Made by a program: the position numbers and the translations under genes. Positions 28,207 to 36,828 of a stretch of 64,000 nucleotides of DNA are shown piece after piece. The stretch spans positions 1,798,001 through 1,862,000 of the forward strand of contig NZ_AP023362.1 in NCBI RefSeq assembly GCF_018326285.1, read 5' to 3'. The stretch's first letter is position 1, and each line of letters begins with the position of its first letter. The DNA comes from Mycolicibacterium sp. TY81 (GTDB lineage Bacteria; Actinomycetota; Actinomycetes; Mycobacteriales; Mycobacteriaceae). The notes under the pieces are model-generated. The model did not search any database. It was not told the DNA's origin and worked only from the letters and a program-made list of their open reading frames with translations.

Positions 28207-28623
28207 TCAGCTCTCGGCCGGAACCAGGCGAAGCGAGATCGAGTTGATGCAGTAGCGCTGGTCGGTCGGGGTCGGGTAGCCCTCGCCCTCGAAGACGTGT
28301 CCGAGGTGACTGTGGCAGTTGGCGCACAGCACCTCGACGCGCCGCATGCCGAGGCTGTTGTCGGCCCGCAGGATCACCGCGTCCGAGTCGGCCGGGTCGA
28401 AGAACGACGGCCAGCCGCAATGGGAATCGAACTTCTCGGTGCTGCGGAACAGCTCGGCGCCGCAGGCCCGGCACTGGTAGACGCCCTCGGTCTTGGTGTC
28501 GGTGTATTCGCCGACGAACGGGCGTTCCGTCCCGGCCTCGCGCAGCACGTGGAACTCGGCGGGAGTCAGTTTCTCCCGCCACTGAGAGTCGGTGAGTTCA
28601 ACTTTCGGCGGCGGAATGCTCAT
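28207..28623 (-). CDS. msrB: Peptide-methionine (R)-S-oxide reductase
   Basis: The 138-residue protein has two zinc-binding CxxC pairs (CRACG and CANCHSHLGH), the core HCGWPSFFDP and the catalytic Cys in QRYCINSISLR. It repairs methionine-R-sulfoxide in the cytoplasm, with thioredoxin as likely reductant. The start overlaps the stop of the aftC-like gene by four bases. Confidence 0.96.
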   Translation of the reverse strand: MSIPPPKVELTDSQWREKLTPAEFHVLREAGTERPFVGEYTDTKTEGVYQCRACGAELFRSTEKFDSHCGWPSFFDPADSDAVILRADNSLGMRRVEVLCANCHSHLGHVFEGEGYPTPTDQRYCINSISLRLVPAES

Positions 28624-29900
28624 GCGCTCACGCTACCCGGGGGAGCGGGCTGAGGCTTGGACAACCACAACGGGTCGATGCCCTGGTCCAGCCGGCCGTC
28701 CTTCTTGGCGTCGAGGTAGCGGAAGTACAGCACGCAGAACACCACGACGAGCATCAGCGACCAGCCGTAGGTGATCTTGATGTACTCGAGGAACCGGCCG
28801 GTCGTCGGCCAGCGCCACATGAGCCAGCGGTCCATGGTGAGGAAGCCGTACACCGCGAGCCAGGCGGGCCAGCTGCGGATGGTCGACCGCGGCAGCACCA
28901 CCGTCATCAGGAACGGGAACAGCATCATCGAGTAGTAGCCCTGCGCCAGGGACAGCACCAGCCACGAGGTGATCAGCAGGACGCCCGAGGACGTCAGCAT
29001 CCAGAACAGCTGGTCGCGCTCGCGGTAGTAGCGGTACAGCAGCCACAGGCTGGCGGCGGCCAGCACCACGAAGGCGATGCGCAGCAACATGATCAGCCAC
29101 ATCGGCAGGCCGTAGTAGATGCCGTTGCCGAGCACCGAGCTGTTGAAGTAGTCGCGGGTCTGGAAGATGTACGGCACGGTGTTGCGCACGAAGCCCATGG
29201 GGTCGGCCGACAGCGGCCAGGCCACCGCGTTGAAGACGACGGGCACCGCGAACGCGGCGACCAGGGCCCGCCACTGGCGGTTGAGCAGCGGCAGCAGAAG
29301 CAGGACGCCGAGCAGTGGCTTGAGAACCAGGGTCAACCCGATGGCGGCGCCGGCCAGCCACTCGTGATTCTTCTTGCCGTCCAGCAGCCAGGTGAAGAAC
29401 AGCACCTCGGCCAGCAGGATGCAGCCGTTCACGTTGGTGAAAACCAAGGTGTTGGTGACCGACTCGGTGCAGTACATGGCCAGCAGGAGGGCGGGCAACG
29501 CCACCGAGGTCAACGAGAACTTGAACAGCCGTACCAGAAGACAGGCGGCGATGATGATCGCCACCGAGTTGATCGCCACGAACCAGAACCGCGACGCGAA
29601 CTCCGGCAGGAACCCGAACGGCGACAGCAGCAGGGTGCCGCCGGGCGGGTACAGGTAGTGCGGGTCGACGTAGTTGAAGTGCTCGTTGTAGATGGCCCAG
29701 TGCCGCCGGAAGTTCGACACCGCGCGGTACACCGGACCGAAGTCGTCGGTGATGTAACCGTTGGTCGTCAGCACATAGCTGCGGTGGATGATCGACACGA
29801 TCGCGATGGGCCACAGTGCATTGCGGACGATATCCGCGGTGCTCTGCGGGCCGGTGCGGGGACCGAAGACGCTCAGGAGCGATAGAGGGCGCGTCACCAC
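28620..29900 (-). CDS. aftC: Arabinofuranosyltransferase AftC-like (GT87)
   Basis: This 426-residue integral membrane protein has about ten transmembrane helices and a GTG start (MVTRPLSLLSVFGPRTG). The N-terminal external loop NGYITDDFGPVYRAVSNFRRHWAIYNEHFNYVDPHYLYPPGG carries the acidic pair expected of decaprenyl-phosphate-dependent GT-C enzymes. Gene order next to msrB matches Rv2673 (AftC), which adds alpha-1,3 arabinofuranose branches to arabinogalactan and lipoarabinomannan. It leads the unit aftC-msrB-VIT1-DUF2252. Confidence 0.88.
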   Translation of the reverse strand: MVTRPLSLLSVFGPRTGPQSTADIVRNALWPIAIVSIIHRSYVLTTNGYITDDFGPVYRAVSNFRRHWAIYNEHFNYVDPHYLYPPGGTLLLSPFGFLPEFASRFWFVAINSVAIIIAACLLVRLFKFSLTSVALPALLLAMYCTESVTNTLVFTNVNGCILLAEVLFFTWLLDGKKNHEWLAGAAIGLTLVLKPLLGVLLLLPLLNRQWRALVAAFAVPVVFNAVAWPLSADPMGFVRNTVPYIFQTRDYFNSSVLGNGIYYGLPMWLIMLLRIAFVVLAAASLWLLYRYYRERDQLFWMLTSSGVLLITSWLVLSLAQGYYSMMLFPFLMTVVLPRSTIRSWPAWLAVYGFLTMDRWLMWRWPTTGRFLEYIKITYGWSLMLVVVFCVLYFRYLDAKKDGRLDQGIDPLWLSKPQPAPPGSVSA

Positions 29901-29932
29901 CGAACCCTATAACGGGGTCCTGACGGGCCCGA

Positions 29933-31501
29933 CTAGGCCGGGCAGAACGTGTCGGTGTCGGGCAGCTTGCCGGAGGTCAGGTAGCCCTGCACCGGAGGCA
30001 GGGCGCACGTCGTGTAGACGAGGGTGCCGTGGCCGGTGCCCTGCCACATGACGCGGCGGCTGTTGGTGCCCGCGTTGATCGCCATGGCCGCCACGGCCGC
30101 GACACCGTCGCCGCCCACGATGGCGTCGTTGTGGGTGCCCAGCAACAGGATCGGCACCTTCAGTTCCTTGGGGGCCGCGGGTGCGGGACTGCTGGGCCAG
30201 CTCAGGCACGGCGCCAGGCTCAGCGCGCCGACGGCGCCGAACTGCGGGTACTTCTTGGGCCAGGCCACCAGCAGTTCGCGGACACGGTCCGGCGTGGGGC
30301 GGTTGACGGAGTCGTCGCACCGATTGACGAACTGCCCGTCCGTCTGGCGCGTCGCCTCGGCCGTCGCACTCAGCGCGTTGAGCGCGGTCGCGTCGCCGCC
30401 GCGGGCCGCGGCCAGCGCACCGGCCAGGGACAGGGTGTTGGCCAGCCCGTCGCCGCGCGGGTAGCCCAGCGCCGTGGTGATCGACTCGACGAGGCCGGCC
30501 GTCGAGGCACCGCCGGCGCCGCGTCCGGCGCGGGCGTCGGCCAGCATGCCGTCGATGGCGCCCTTGGGGTCCGGGCCCAGCGGGCAGTTGTTGGCGACGC
30601 ACTGCGCGGCGAACGCGTCGAGCGCCGCCTGCTGGCCCTTGACGCGCTGCTCGGCCGTGGCTTCGGCCGAGATGCCCAGTGGCAAGGGGGAGTCCAGCAC
30701 CAGCCGGGCGACCTTGGTGGGGTGTGACGCCGCATAGGCCAGGGCGATCTGGGCGCCGTTGCCGATGCCGAGGACGGCCAGCGCGGGCACGTCCCACGTG
30801 CTGCGCAGCCGCTCGAGGTCCTCGGCCGAGTGCGCGTTGTCGTAGGCCGACTCTCCCGGGGCGATGCTGTCGGTGCAGTCGGTGGTGGCCGACGTGGCGA
30901 CCTTCGCCAGGTTGGCCACCTGGTCGTCACCCGCCAGGAACTGCGCCTGGTCCAGCAGGTCCTGGCGATCATTGCTCGATACACAGCTCAGCGGCCCCGA
31001 CATGCCCATGCCGCGGCGGTCGACGGCCACGACCGGGCGCGTCTTCAACAGGTCGACGCCGCCGCGCTGCAGCCACACCGGCAGTTGGTGCGACGTCGGG
31101 ATGTCGGACCCGGTGGTCATGACGATCGGTCCGGCGTCGGCCGGGGTCGTGGCCAGACGGGCCCGGACCACGCCGATGCTGACGGTCCCGGCGGAGCCGC
31201 CGAGGGAATCGAGGTCGGCGTCGTAGTCCGAGCACTCCAGGATGACGCCCGGCACGGCGGGAACGGTCGCGTCGCCGAACACCCGGGACGTGCATTCACG
31301 CCACGTCAGATCCTTCTTTGGCACGGCGATCGGCGGCGGGCCCTCGGGTGCCTTGGACGTGGTCGCTGCGCCCTGCGGCCGGGCACCGGAGTCGGTGACG
31401 TACCGGGGGTTGGCGGCCAGCAGCGGGGCGCATCCAGCCACGACCGTCGACAGCACCACGGTCGACAGGCTCAGGGCCGGGAGCAGCAGGCGGCGACGCA
31501 T
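29933..31501 (-). CDS. TAP-like alpha/beta-hydrolase lipoprotein lacking the nucleophile serine (Rv2672-like)
   Basis: The start is ATG 31501 (MRRRLLLPALSLSTVVLSTV); an alternative GTG lies at 31510. The lipobox VVAGC gives a membrane lipoprotein. The 522-residue protein has the TAP-like C-terminal domain, with the Asp in GTHNDAIVGG and the His in GTGHGTLVY. At the elbow it reads LGIGNGAQIALAY, so the G-x-S-x-G serine is Gly. The family includes secreted mycobacterial peptidases and esterases. It is either inactive or uses another chemistry. It lies between the RibD-like and aftC genes, as in M. tuberculosis. Confidence 0.85.
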   Translation of the reverse strand: MRRRLLLPALSLSTVVLSTVVAGCAPLLAANPRYVTDSGARPQGAATTSKAPEGPPPIAVPKKDLTWRECTSRVFGDATVPAVPGVILECSDYDADLDSLGGSAGTVSIGVVRARLATTPADAGPIVMTTGSDIPTSHQLPVWLQRGGVDLLKTRPVVAVDRRGMGMSGPLSCVSSNDRQDLLDQAQFLAGDDQVANLAKVATSATTDCTDSIAPGESAYDNAHSAEDLERLRSTWDVPALAVLGIGNGAQIALAYAASHPTKVARLVLDSPLPLGISAEATAEQRVKGQQAALDAFAAQCVANNCPLGPDPKGAIDGMLADARAGRGAGGASTAGLVESITTALGYPRGDGLANTLSLAGALAAARGGDATALNALSATAEATRQTDGQFVNRCDDSVNRPTPDRVRELLVAWPKKYPQFGAVGALSLAPCLSWPSSPAPAAPKELKVPILLLGTHNDAIVGGDGVAAVAAMAINAGTNSRRVMWQGTGHGTLVYTTCALPPVQGYLTSGKLPDTDTFCPA

Positions 31502-31537
31502 GGCCACCACAGTAGCGATGCCGGTGGTCGGGACCCG

Positions 31538-32338
31538 TCAGCGGACGTAGCGCGTGTACAGGTAGCCCGCGGTGTCGGTGAGCACGTGGCTGCGGCGCAG
31601 CCGGGTGTGTGCCTCGGCGGGCCCGGAGACGATCCGCCGGGCCTGTCCGCCGACGAGGATCGGCGCGATGGTCACGCACATCTCGTCGATGAGGTCTTCC
31701 TCGACGAGCATGTTGAGGATTGACGGTCCGCCTTCGGTGAGCACCCGGCGCAGCCCGCGCTCGTCGAGGATGCGGAGCACGACGTGCGGGTCGACGCGGT
31801 CGGGTGCGGCGCCGGAGGCGTCGATGACCTCGGCGAGGCCGGTGAATCGCCGGCAGGTGTCGTCGATGCTGTCGCGGCTCGTCAGGACTAGCGGCGGTAC
31901 TTCGGTGCGGGTGAAGAACTTGGCGTCGTGCGGGATGTCGGCGCTGTGCGTGATGACCGCGATGGGCGGCACTTCGGCCTGGCCGCGCAGCTGACGGGCC
32001 TGCCGCTGCGCCGCGGACATCTGGGCGCCGGAGTAGTTCTCGATGCGCACGGTCGCGGCGCCGACCAGGATGACGTCGGCCTGCTGCCGCATGAAACCGA
32101 ACAGCGCCCGGTCGCCGGGCCCGGCCAGTCCGCCGGCGCGGCCGTCGTCGGTGGCGCCGCCGTCAAGGCTGGAGATCATGTTGGCCCGCACCCACGGCCG
32201 GCCCAGGTTCGCGGGGTAGCTGTAGAACGGTGCCAGCAGCGTGTCGTCGCCGGTCTCGCCGCCGGCGGGGAAGGCAGCGCCTACCGCGCTGAGCTCTGTG
32301 AGCTGCGTCGCAGCGTCGGGATCGGACACGTGAATCAT
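31538..32338 (-). CDS. RibD C-terminal/dihydrofolate-reductase-fold reductase (Rv2671-like)
   Basis: This 266-residue protein shows the RibD reductase pattern: RPWVRANMISSLDGGATDDGRAGGLAGPGDRALFGFMRQQADVILVGAATVR near the start and RRVLTEGGPSILNMLVEEDLIDE near the C-terminus (NADPH-binding GGP). It lacks the deaminase domain of full RibD. The M. tuberculosis counterpart has been reported to act as an alternative dihydrofolate reductase. It is divergent from zapE. Confidence 0.88.
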   Translation of the reverse strand: MIHVSDPDAATQLTELSAVGAAFPAGGETGDDTLLAPFYSYPANLGRPWVRANMISSLDGGATDDGRAGGLAGPGDRALFGFMRQQADVILVGAATVRIENYSGAQMSAAQRQARQLRGQAEVPPIAVITHSADIPHDAKFFTRTEVPPLVLTSRDSIDDTCRRFTGLAEVIDASGAAPDRVDPHVVLRILDERGLRRVLTEGGPSILNMLVEEDLIDEMCVTIAPILVGGQARRIVSGPAEAHTRLRRSHVLTDTAGYLYTRYVR

Positions 32339-32363
32339 TGCAACACGCCGCTATGGTGCGTTA

Positions 32364-33407
32364 ATGCCTGGGGCCAGCGAAGTCGCGCACCTGACCGATC
32401 GTCATCCGACCGTCACGCCGGAAAGACTGATCGCCGAGCTGGTGCCGCCGCCCACATTCGCCGACGTCAGCTTCGACTCCTACCGGCCCGATCCCAATGA
32501 ACCGTCGCAGGCCGCGGCGGTGGTGTCGGCGCGCAAGTTCTGTGAAGACGCGATCCGCCAGCGGGCCGGCAAGAAGAAGTTGTTCGGCAAGCGCGAGGCG
32601 CTGCCCGGCGTCGGCATGTACCTCGACGGCGGCTTCGGTGTCGGCAAGACCCACCTGCTGGCGTCGACGTACTACACCCTGGCCGGTGCGAACGCCGGCC
32701 CGGCCGCGTTCGCGACGTTCGGTGAGCTGACACAGCTGGCCGGTGTCTTCGGCTTCACCGAGTGCATCGAGCTGCTGTCCGACTACGTCGTCGTCTGCAT
32801 CGACGAGTTCGAGCTCGACGATCCCGGCAACACCACGCTGATCTCCCGCCTGCTCTCGGCACTCGTGGAGCGCGGCGTGTCGATCGCCGCGACATCGAAC
32901 ACCCTGCCCGAACAGCTGGGTGAGGGCCGCTTCGCTGCTCAGGACTTCCTGCGCGAGATCAACACGCTGTCGAGCATTTTCACCACCGTGCGGGTCGAGG
33001 GCCCCGACTACCGGCAGCGTGCGCTGCCGTCGGCCCCGGTGCCGCCGTCGGAGGAGCAGGTCCGGTCCTGGGCCGTCGGCGTCGACGACGCCACGCTCGA
33101 CGAGTTCGACGCGCTGTGCGCGCACCTGGCGACCATGCACCCGTCGCGCTATCACGCGTTGATCGAAGGTGTGCAGCAGGTTTTCATCACCGGCGTGCAC
33201 GTGGTCTACGACCAGTCCGTCGCGCTGCGGCTGGTGTCGCTCATCGACCGGCTGTACGACGCGGGCATTCCCGTCGTGGCGTCGGGGGAGAAGATGAACA
33301 CCGTCTTCAGCGACGAGATGCTGGCCGGCGGCTTCCGCAAGAAGTATCTGCGCGCCACGTCCCGCCTGCTCGCGCTGACCCACGAGGGCACTCAGCTGCA
33401 CGCCTGA
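32364..33407 (+). CDS. zapE: AFG1-like ATPase, cell division protein ZapE (Rv2670c-like)
   Basis: The 347-residue P-loop ATPase has Walker A GGFGVGKTHLLAS, Walker B YVVVCIDEFELDD and a sensor segment SIAATSNTLPEQLGEGRF. There are no membrane segments. ZapE in E. coli associates with FtsZ at late division; AFG1 relatives also act on mitochondrial proteins. The gene converges on a GNAT gene with 3 bp between stops. Confidence 0.9.
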   Translation: MPGASEVAHLTDRHPTVTPERLIAELVPPPTFADVSFDSYRPDPNEPSQAAAVVSARKFCEDAIRQRAGKKKLFGKREALPGVGMYLDGGFGVGKTHLLASTYYTLAGANAGPAAFATFGELTQLAGVFGFTECIELLSDYVVVCIDEFELDDPGNTTLISRLLSALVERGVSIAATSNTLPEQLGEGRFAAQDFLREINTLSSIFTTVRVEGPDYRQRALPSAPVPPSEEQVRSWAVGVDDATLDEFDALCAHLATMHPSRYHALIEGVQQVFITGVHVVYDQSVALRLVSLIDRLYDAGIPVVASGEKMNTVFSDEMLAGGFRKKYLRATSRLLALTHEGTQLHA

Positions 33408-33410
33408 GGT

Positions 33411-33941
33411 CTACAGCGGCCGCACCAACACGTAGTCGCTCTCGGTCCGGGCACCGAGCTGAAACGTCTTGGTGCCGGTGACCTCGAACCCGTGCTTGCG
33501 GTAAAAGCGTTGTGCGCGTTCGTTTTCCTGATTGACGCCGAGCCACACGCAGCGGGCGCCGTGCTCCCGGGCATAGGCGACCGACGCATCCATGAGCGTG
33601 GCCGCGACGTCGCCGCCGTGGACGTCGGGCAGCACGTAGCACTTGGACAGTTCGACGGCCGGCCGGTCCGGCACCGCCCGCTGCACGTCGTCGTCATCGG
33701 CCACCCCGCGAATCAGCATGGTGTAGCCCAGGATTCGCGCCTCGTCGTGCGCGACGAACACCGCGCGCTCGGGATCGCGCAGGTAGTCACCGAACCGATC
33801 GGCGGACAGGTTGCCGGCGATGAAGGCCGCGATGTTCTCCGGCGTCGACGACGGTGGGCAGGCCAACGGGAACGTCGCGGCGGCCACGTCGGCGAGTTCG
33901 ACGAGATCGTCGGTCTGCGCCTGCCGAACCTGCACCGTCAT
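33411..33941 (-). CDS. GNAT-family N-acetyltransferase (Rv2669-like)
   Basis: The start is ATG 33941 (MTVQVRQAQTDDLVELADVA), with AAGGAG nearby, giving 176 residues. The acetyl-CoA-binding motif appears as CYVLPDVHGGDVAATLMDASVAYAREHGARCVWLGVNQENERAQRFYRKHGFEV. The substrate is unknown. It is cytoplasmic and convergent with zapE. Confidence 0.9.
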   Translation of the reverse strand: MTVQVRQAQTDDLVELADVAAATFPLACPPSSTPENIAAFIAGNLSADRFGDYLRDPERAVFVAHDEARILGYTMLIRGVADDDDVQRAVPDRPAVELSKCYVLPDVHGGDVAATLMDASVAYAREHGARCVWLGVNQENERAQRFYRKHGFEVTGTKTFQLGARTESDYVLVRPL

Positions 33942-33966
33942 CGGGATCTCCTTGTCCGGAAACACA

Positions 33967-34001
33967 AAACTGCCCCTGTCCGCACGGGGCAGGGGCAGTT
34001 T
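33967..34001 (-). terminator. Rho-independent terminator after the MPT63-like gene
   Basis: Arms AAACTGCCCCTG and CAGGGGCAGTTT form a 12-bp stem with an 11-base loop. On the minus strand the stem is followed by a T-rich stretch (TTTTGTGTTT). It lies just downstream of the stop at 34021. Confidence 0.85.
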
Positions 34002-34020
34002 ATGTCTGGACGTATGAGTC

Positions 34021-34569
34021 TCAGGGCAGCTGGTCGCCCGGCTGCCAGATGTTCCACTGCGCGAGGTGGGTGCCGGTGGCCGGGTTGAGCATGACCACGT
34101 TGGTCACCAAGCCGCGGTAGACGTCCCAGTAGACGACGCCGTCGACGGTCGAGCCCGCGGGCGCGCTCAGCAGCTTGAGTTCCAGCGCGTTGGGGTCGTC
34201 GGTGTGCTTGGAGGCGTAGGCGTCGGCGTAGGGGGTGACGCCGCTGAACGTGACGCCGGTGGCCATCCAGTGGGGATTGGGCGTCGCGATGACGTGCACG
34301 GTGACGTCGGCCTTCCACGGGCCGCCCTGGGCGCGCCAGCGCGGCGAGCCGTTCCAGGTCCAGCCCGGCGGTTCGTCCGACGGCAGCACGTTGTGGACGG
34401 TGACGTCGGCGACGAGGCCCTTGTAGTCGACGCGCAGCGTCTGGCCGAGGTTGCCGATGCTCGTCTCGGCCGCCGCGGCGGGCGCCAGCGTGGCCGCCAG
34501 CAGGGTCAACGCGCCGAGCAAACCCGCCAGCCAGCGGTAGGTCCTGTTGCCATTCACGCCCGTGCTCAT
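34021..34569 (-). CDS. Exported MPT63-like (DUF1942) protein (Rv2668-like)
   Basis: The start is ATG 34569 (MSTGVNGNRTYRWLAGLLGA), after GGAGAGG. A Sec signal peptide ends near LAPAAAAETS, so the mature protein of about 150 residues is secreted. It matches the immunoglobulin-like DUF1942 pattern: VTVHVIATPNPHW, GVTPYADAY, GSTVDGVVYWDVYRG and VVMLNPATGTHLAQWNIW. The role is unknown; MPT63 is a secreted antigen. A strong terminator follows. Confidence 0.85.
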   Translation of the reverse strand: MSTGVNGNRTYRWLAGLLGALTLLAATLAPAAAAETSIGNLGQTLRVDYKGLVADVTVHNVLPSDEPPGWTWNGSPRWRAQGGPWKADVTVHVIATPNPHWMATGVTFSGVTPYADAYASKHTDDPNALELKLLSAPAGSTVDGVVYWDVYRGLVTNVVMLNPATGTHLAQWNIWQPGDQLP

Positions 34570-34692
34570 CGCGTCCTCTCCGTTATGACTGCATCGCATG
34601 ATGGCATACCGCCATCATGACCTCGCCGGAATGGAGTAGATCTCGCCACTCGGCCGAGGCCAGTGGGGCGTTTTGTCCCTGTCAGTGGACAC

Positions 34693-35469
34693 TCACGCGG
34701 GCCCGGACTGCTCGCCGGCCGACTGCTGGGCGGCGACGAAGTCGGTGAGCATCTTCTCGAGCTCGGTTTCGAGGCGACCCTTGTCGACACCGAGCCGGTG
34801 CAGGGGTCCGTCGGCGTCCTCGGATTCGAGCAAAGCCAGCAGGATGTGTTCGGTCCCGATGTAGTTGTGCCCCAATCGAAGTGCCTCGCGGAACGTCAGT
34901 TCCAGGACCTTCTTGGCGGCGCCGTCGAACGGGATCAGCGCCTTGGGCTCGGCAGTGCCGACGGGCACGGCGGCGGCCGTGCGGATCTGGTCCGCGGTGA
35001 CGCCCTGGTTGCTCAGCAGCACCATGGCCAGTGAACCCGGGTCGGTCAGCAGCCCGAGCAACAGATGGTCGGTGGTGATCTCGGCACTGCGCGACGTGTG
35101 CGCGGCCTGCTGGGCTTCGACGACGGCGGTGCGGGCGCGCGGGGTGAAGCGGCTGAACCCGTCCTTGGGATCCATGGTGTCGAATCGGGGTTCCTTGGGG
35201 ACGAAGCGTTTCTGGGCGGCTTGTTTGGTGACGCCCATGCTGGTGCCGATGTCGGTCCACGACGCTCCCGAGCGGCGGGCCTGGTCGACGAAGTGGCCGA
35301 TGAGATGGTCGGCGATGTCGCCGAGGTGCTCGGCGGCGAGCATCGCGTCGGTGAGTTGGTCGAGCGGTTCGGTGTGCACCTTCTTGATTGCCTCGATGAG
35401 GTCGTCGAGGCGGATGGTGCCGGCGATCGGATTGGGGGTGGAGGTGTGCGCGGATTCAGCTGTAGCCAT
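34693..35469 (-). CDS. clpC2: ClpC2-like protein with N-terminal HTH and Clp N-domains
   Basis: The 258-residue protein has a DNA-binding helix-turn-helix in the first third (ASWTDIGTSMGVTKQAAQKRF, about residues 70-90). A double Clp N-terminal repeat follows (RFTPRARTAVVEAQQAAHTSRSAEITTDHLLLGLLTD; KVLELTFREALRLGHNYIGTEHILLALLE). It has no AAA+ ATPase domain. Mycobacterial ClpC2 is known to bind cyclomarin-type compounds and to control its own promoter. Palindromic sites overlap this start codon, consistent with autoregulation. Confidence 0.92.
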   Translation of the reverse strand: MATAESAHTSTPNPIAGTIRLDDLIEAIKKVHTEPLDQLTDAMLAAEHLGDIADHLIGHFVDQARRSGASWTDIGTSMGVTKQAAQKRFVPKEPRFDTMDPKDGFSRFTPRARTAVVEAQQAAHTSRSAEITTDHLLLGLLTDPGSLAMVLLSNQGVTADQIRTAAAVPVGTAEPKALIPFDGAAKKVLELTFREALRLGHNYIGTEHILLALLESEDADGPLHRLGVDKGRLETELEKMLTDFVAAQQSAGEQSGPA

Positions 35470-35517
35470 GCGTCAACCGTAGGTTGACGCATGGGATTCG
35501 TCAACCGCAAGTTGACG
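35468..35517. promoter_or_regulatory. Tandem palindromic operators at the clpC2 start
   Basis: Site 1 (35468-35492) has perfect 11-bp arms ATGCGTCAACC and GGTTGACGCAT around GTA, and touches the clpC2 start codon. Site 2 (35499-35517) is CGTCAAC-N5-GTTGACG. The centres are 28 bp apart. Their position in the leader and the HTH in ClpC2 suggest autorepression. Confidence 0.8.
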
Positions 35518-35521
35518 GAAG

Positions 35522-36175
35522 CTACGACTGTCGCAGGGTGTCCCAGTCGTGCTCGGTTTCCAACTGCTCGATCGCCTTGGCGGTGCGCTCTTTCAGCACG
35601 ATGGTCACGGTCAGGGCGAGCAGGCCACCGACCAGCAGTGCGACCCACGAGAACCGGGCCAGCCATTTCTCGGCGGCCACGCCCAGGTAGTAGACGACGG
35701 CCGTGGTGCCGCAGGCCCACACGATGCCGCCGGCCGCGTTGGCGGCCAGGAAGCGCGTGTAGTGCATCTTGAGCGCCCCGGCCAGCGGCCCGGCGAAGAT
35801 GCGCAGCAGTGCGACGAAGCGGCCGAAGAAGACGGCCCAGACGCCCCAGCGGCTGAAGAGCCGGCGGGCCAGTGCGACGTGGCCGGGGCCGAAGTGTTTG
35901 GGAAACCGCCGGCCCAGGCGTTCGAACAGTGACATGCCGAACCGGCGGCCGATGCTGTAGCCGATCGAGTCGCCGATGATGGCGCCGGCCGCGGCGGACA
36001 GTCCGACTCCCATCGGGTCGATGTCCAGCGTGTGCCGGGACGACATGACGGCGGCCGTGACCAGAATGATCTCGCCCGGCAGGGGAATGCCCAGACTTTC
36101 GAGCCCGATCACGAGCCCGACCACGAGATACACCGCCACCGGCGGGATCGATTGCAGCAGCGCGTCGACGTCCAT
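35522..36175 (-). CDS. DedA/VTT-family membrane protein
   Basis: The 217-residue protein has four to five membrane helices and the DedA motifs GLESLGIPLPGEIILVTAA, GDSIGYSIGRRFG and FFGRFVALLRIFAGPLAGALKM. DedA proteins are linked to lipid-carrier scrambling (undecaprenyl phosphate, phosphatidylethanolamine) and envelope stability. It lies 18 bp after an exported-protein gene and upstream of the clpC2 operators. Confidence 0.92.
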   Translation of the reverse strand: MDVDALLQSIPPVAVYLVVGLVIGLESLGIPLPGEIILVTAAVMSSRHTLDIDPMGVGLSAAAGAIIGDSIGYSIGRRFGMSLFERLGRRFPKHFGPGHVALARRLFSRWGVWAVFFGRFVALLRIFAGPLAGALKMHYTRFLAANAAGGIVWACGTTAVVYYLGVAAEKWLARFSWVALLVGGLLALTVTIVLKERTAKAIEQLETEHDWDTLRQS

Positions 36176-36193
36176 GCCGCTAAGGATGCACTA

Positions 36194-36718
36194 CTACGGC
36201 GTAGCCGGAGGTGCGGGCGCGGCCGGTGCGGGTGCGGGCGCCGGGGCCGGAGCGCCGCCGCCTCCACCGAGGGTGCCGAGAATCGCGATCGCGGCGCGGG
36301 CCTGCGGCGAAATGTTGGGGCCCGGGCCGGCGGAGTCCGGCGCGGCATCGGTGACGTGCCACGGCTGGCAGCCGCTGGTCTTGAACGCCTTGTCGGTCTC
36401 ATCGATGAGCACGACCTGCGCCTTGGCGGTCATCGCGCTGTCGATGACGTTGTTCTTGGCGTGCGGGTCCACGTTGTTCATCCGCCGCCAGTAGCAGCGC
36501 TTGTCGCCGACGGGTCCGGCGGTGGCGTAGGTGCCGGGCGCGATGTCCTTGCCCACGATGAACAGCCCATCACCGTCGATGCTGGTCTTCGGGCCTGCGG
36601 CGGGAGCCGCGGGACCCGGGGAGGCGGGCGTGGGGTCGGCCACGGCAACCGCCGTCGATGCGCCCCAGCTCACCACGGCCAGTGCCGCGGCGGCGGCGAT
36701 CGACGTCTTTGAGCTCAT
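36194..36718 (-). CDS. Secreted hypothetical protein with Ala/Pro-rich tail
   Basis: The start is ATG 36718 (MSSKTSIAAAAALAVVSWGA). A signal peptide ends near VAVADPT. The mature part holds the segment GDGLFIVGKDIAPGTYATAGPVGDKRCYWRRM, which resembles a domain seen in exported mycobacterial proteins, then a (AP)n low-complexity tail. Two Cys (CYWRR and SGCQPW) may pair. It is 174 residues and of unknown function. Confidence 0.8.
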   Translation of the reverse strand: MSSKTSIAAAAALAVVSWGASTAVAVADPTPASPGPAAPAAGPKTSIDGDGLFIVGKDIAPGTYATAGPVGDKRCYWRRMNNVDPHAKNNVIDSAMTAKAQVVLIDETDKAFKTSGCQPWHVTDAAPDSAGPGPNISPQARAAIAILGTLGGGGGAPAPAPAPAPAAPAPPATP

Positions 36719-36780
36719 GACGACAAAGTTTAGCTCTTCTAGCAATGTGTGTGGGGCGCTGAGTGGTGGAGAAAACAGCG

Positions 36781-36811
36781 CAGGGCGTGGGCCGCTGTGG
36801 CCCACGCCCTG
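36781..36811 (-). terminator. Rho-independent terminator after the repeat protein
   Basis: Perfect 13-bp arms CAGGGCGTGGGCC and GGCCCACGCCCTG enclose GCTGT. On the minus strand the stem is followed by CGCTGTTTTCTC. It lies 17 bp past the stop at 36829. Confidence 0.85.
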
Positions 36812-36828
36812 AAATGTCTCTCGCGAGA

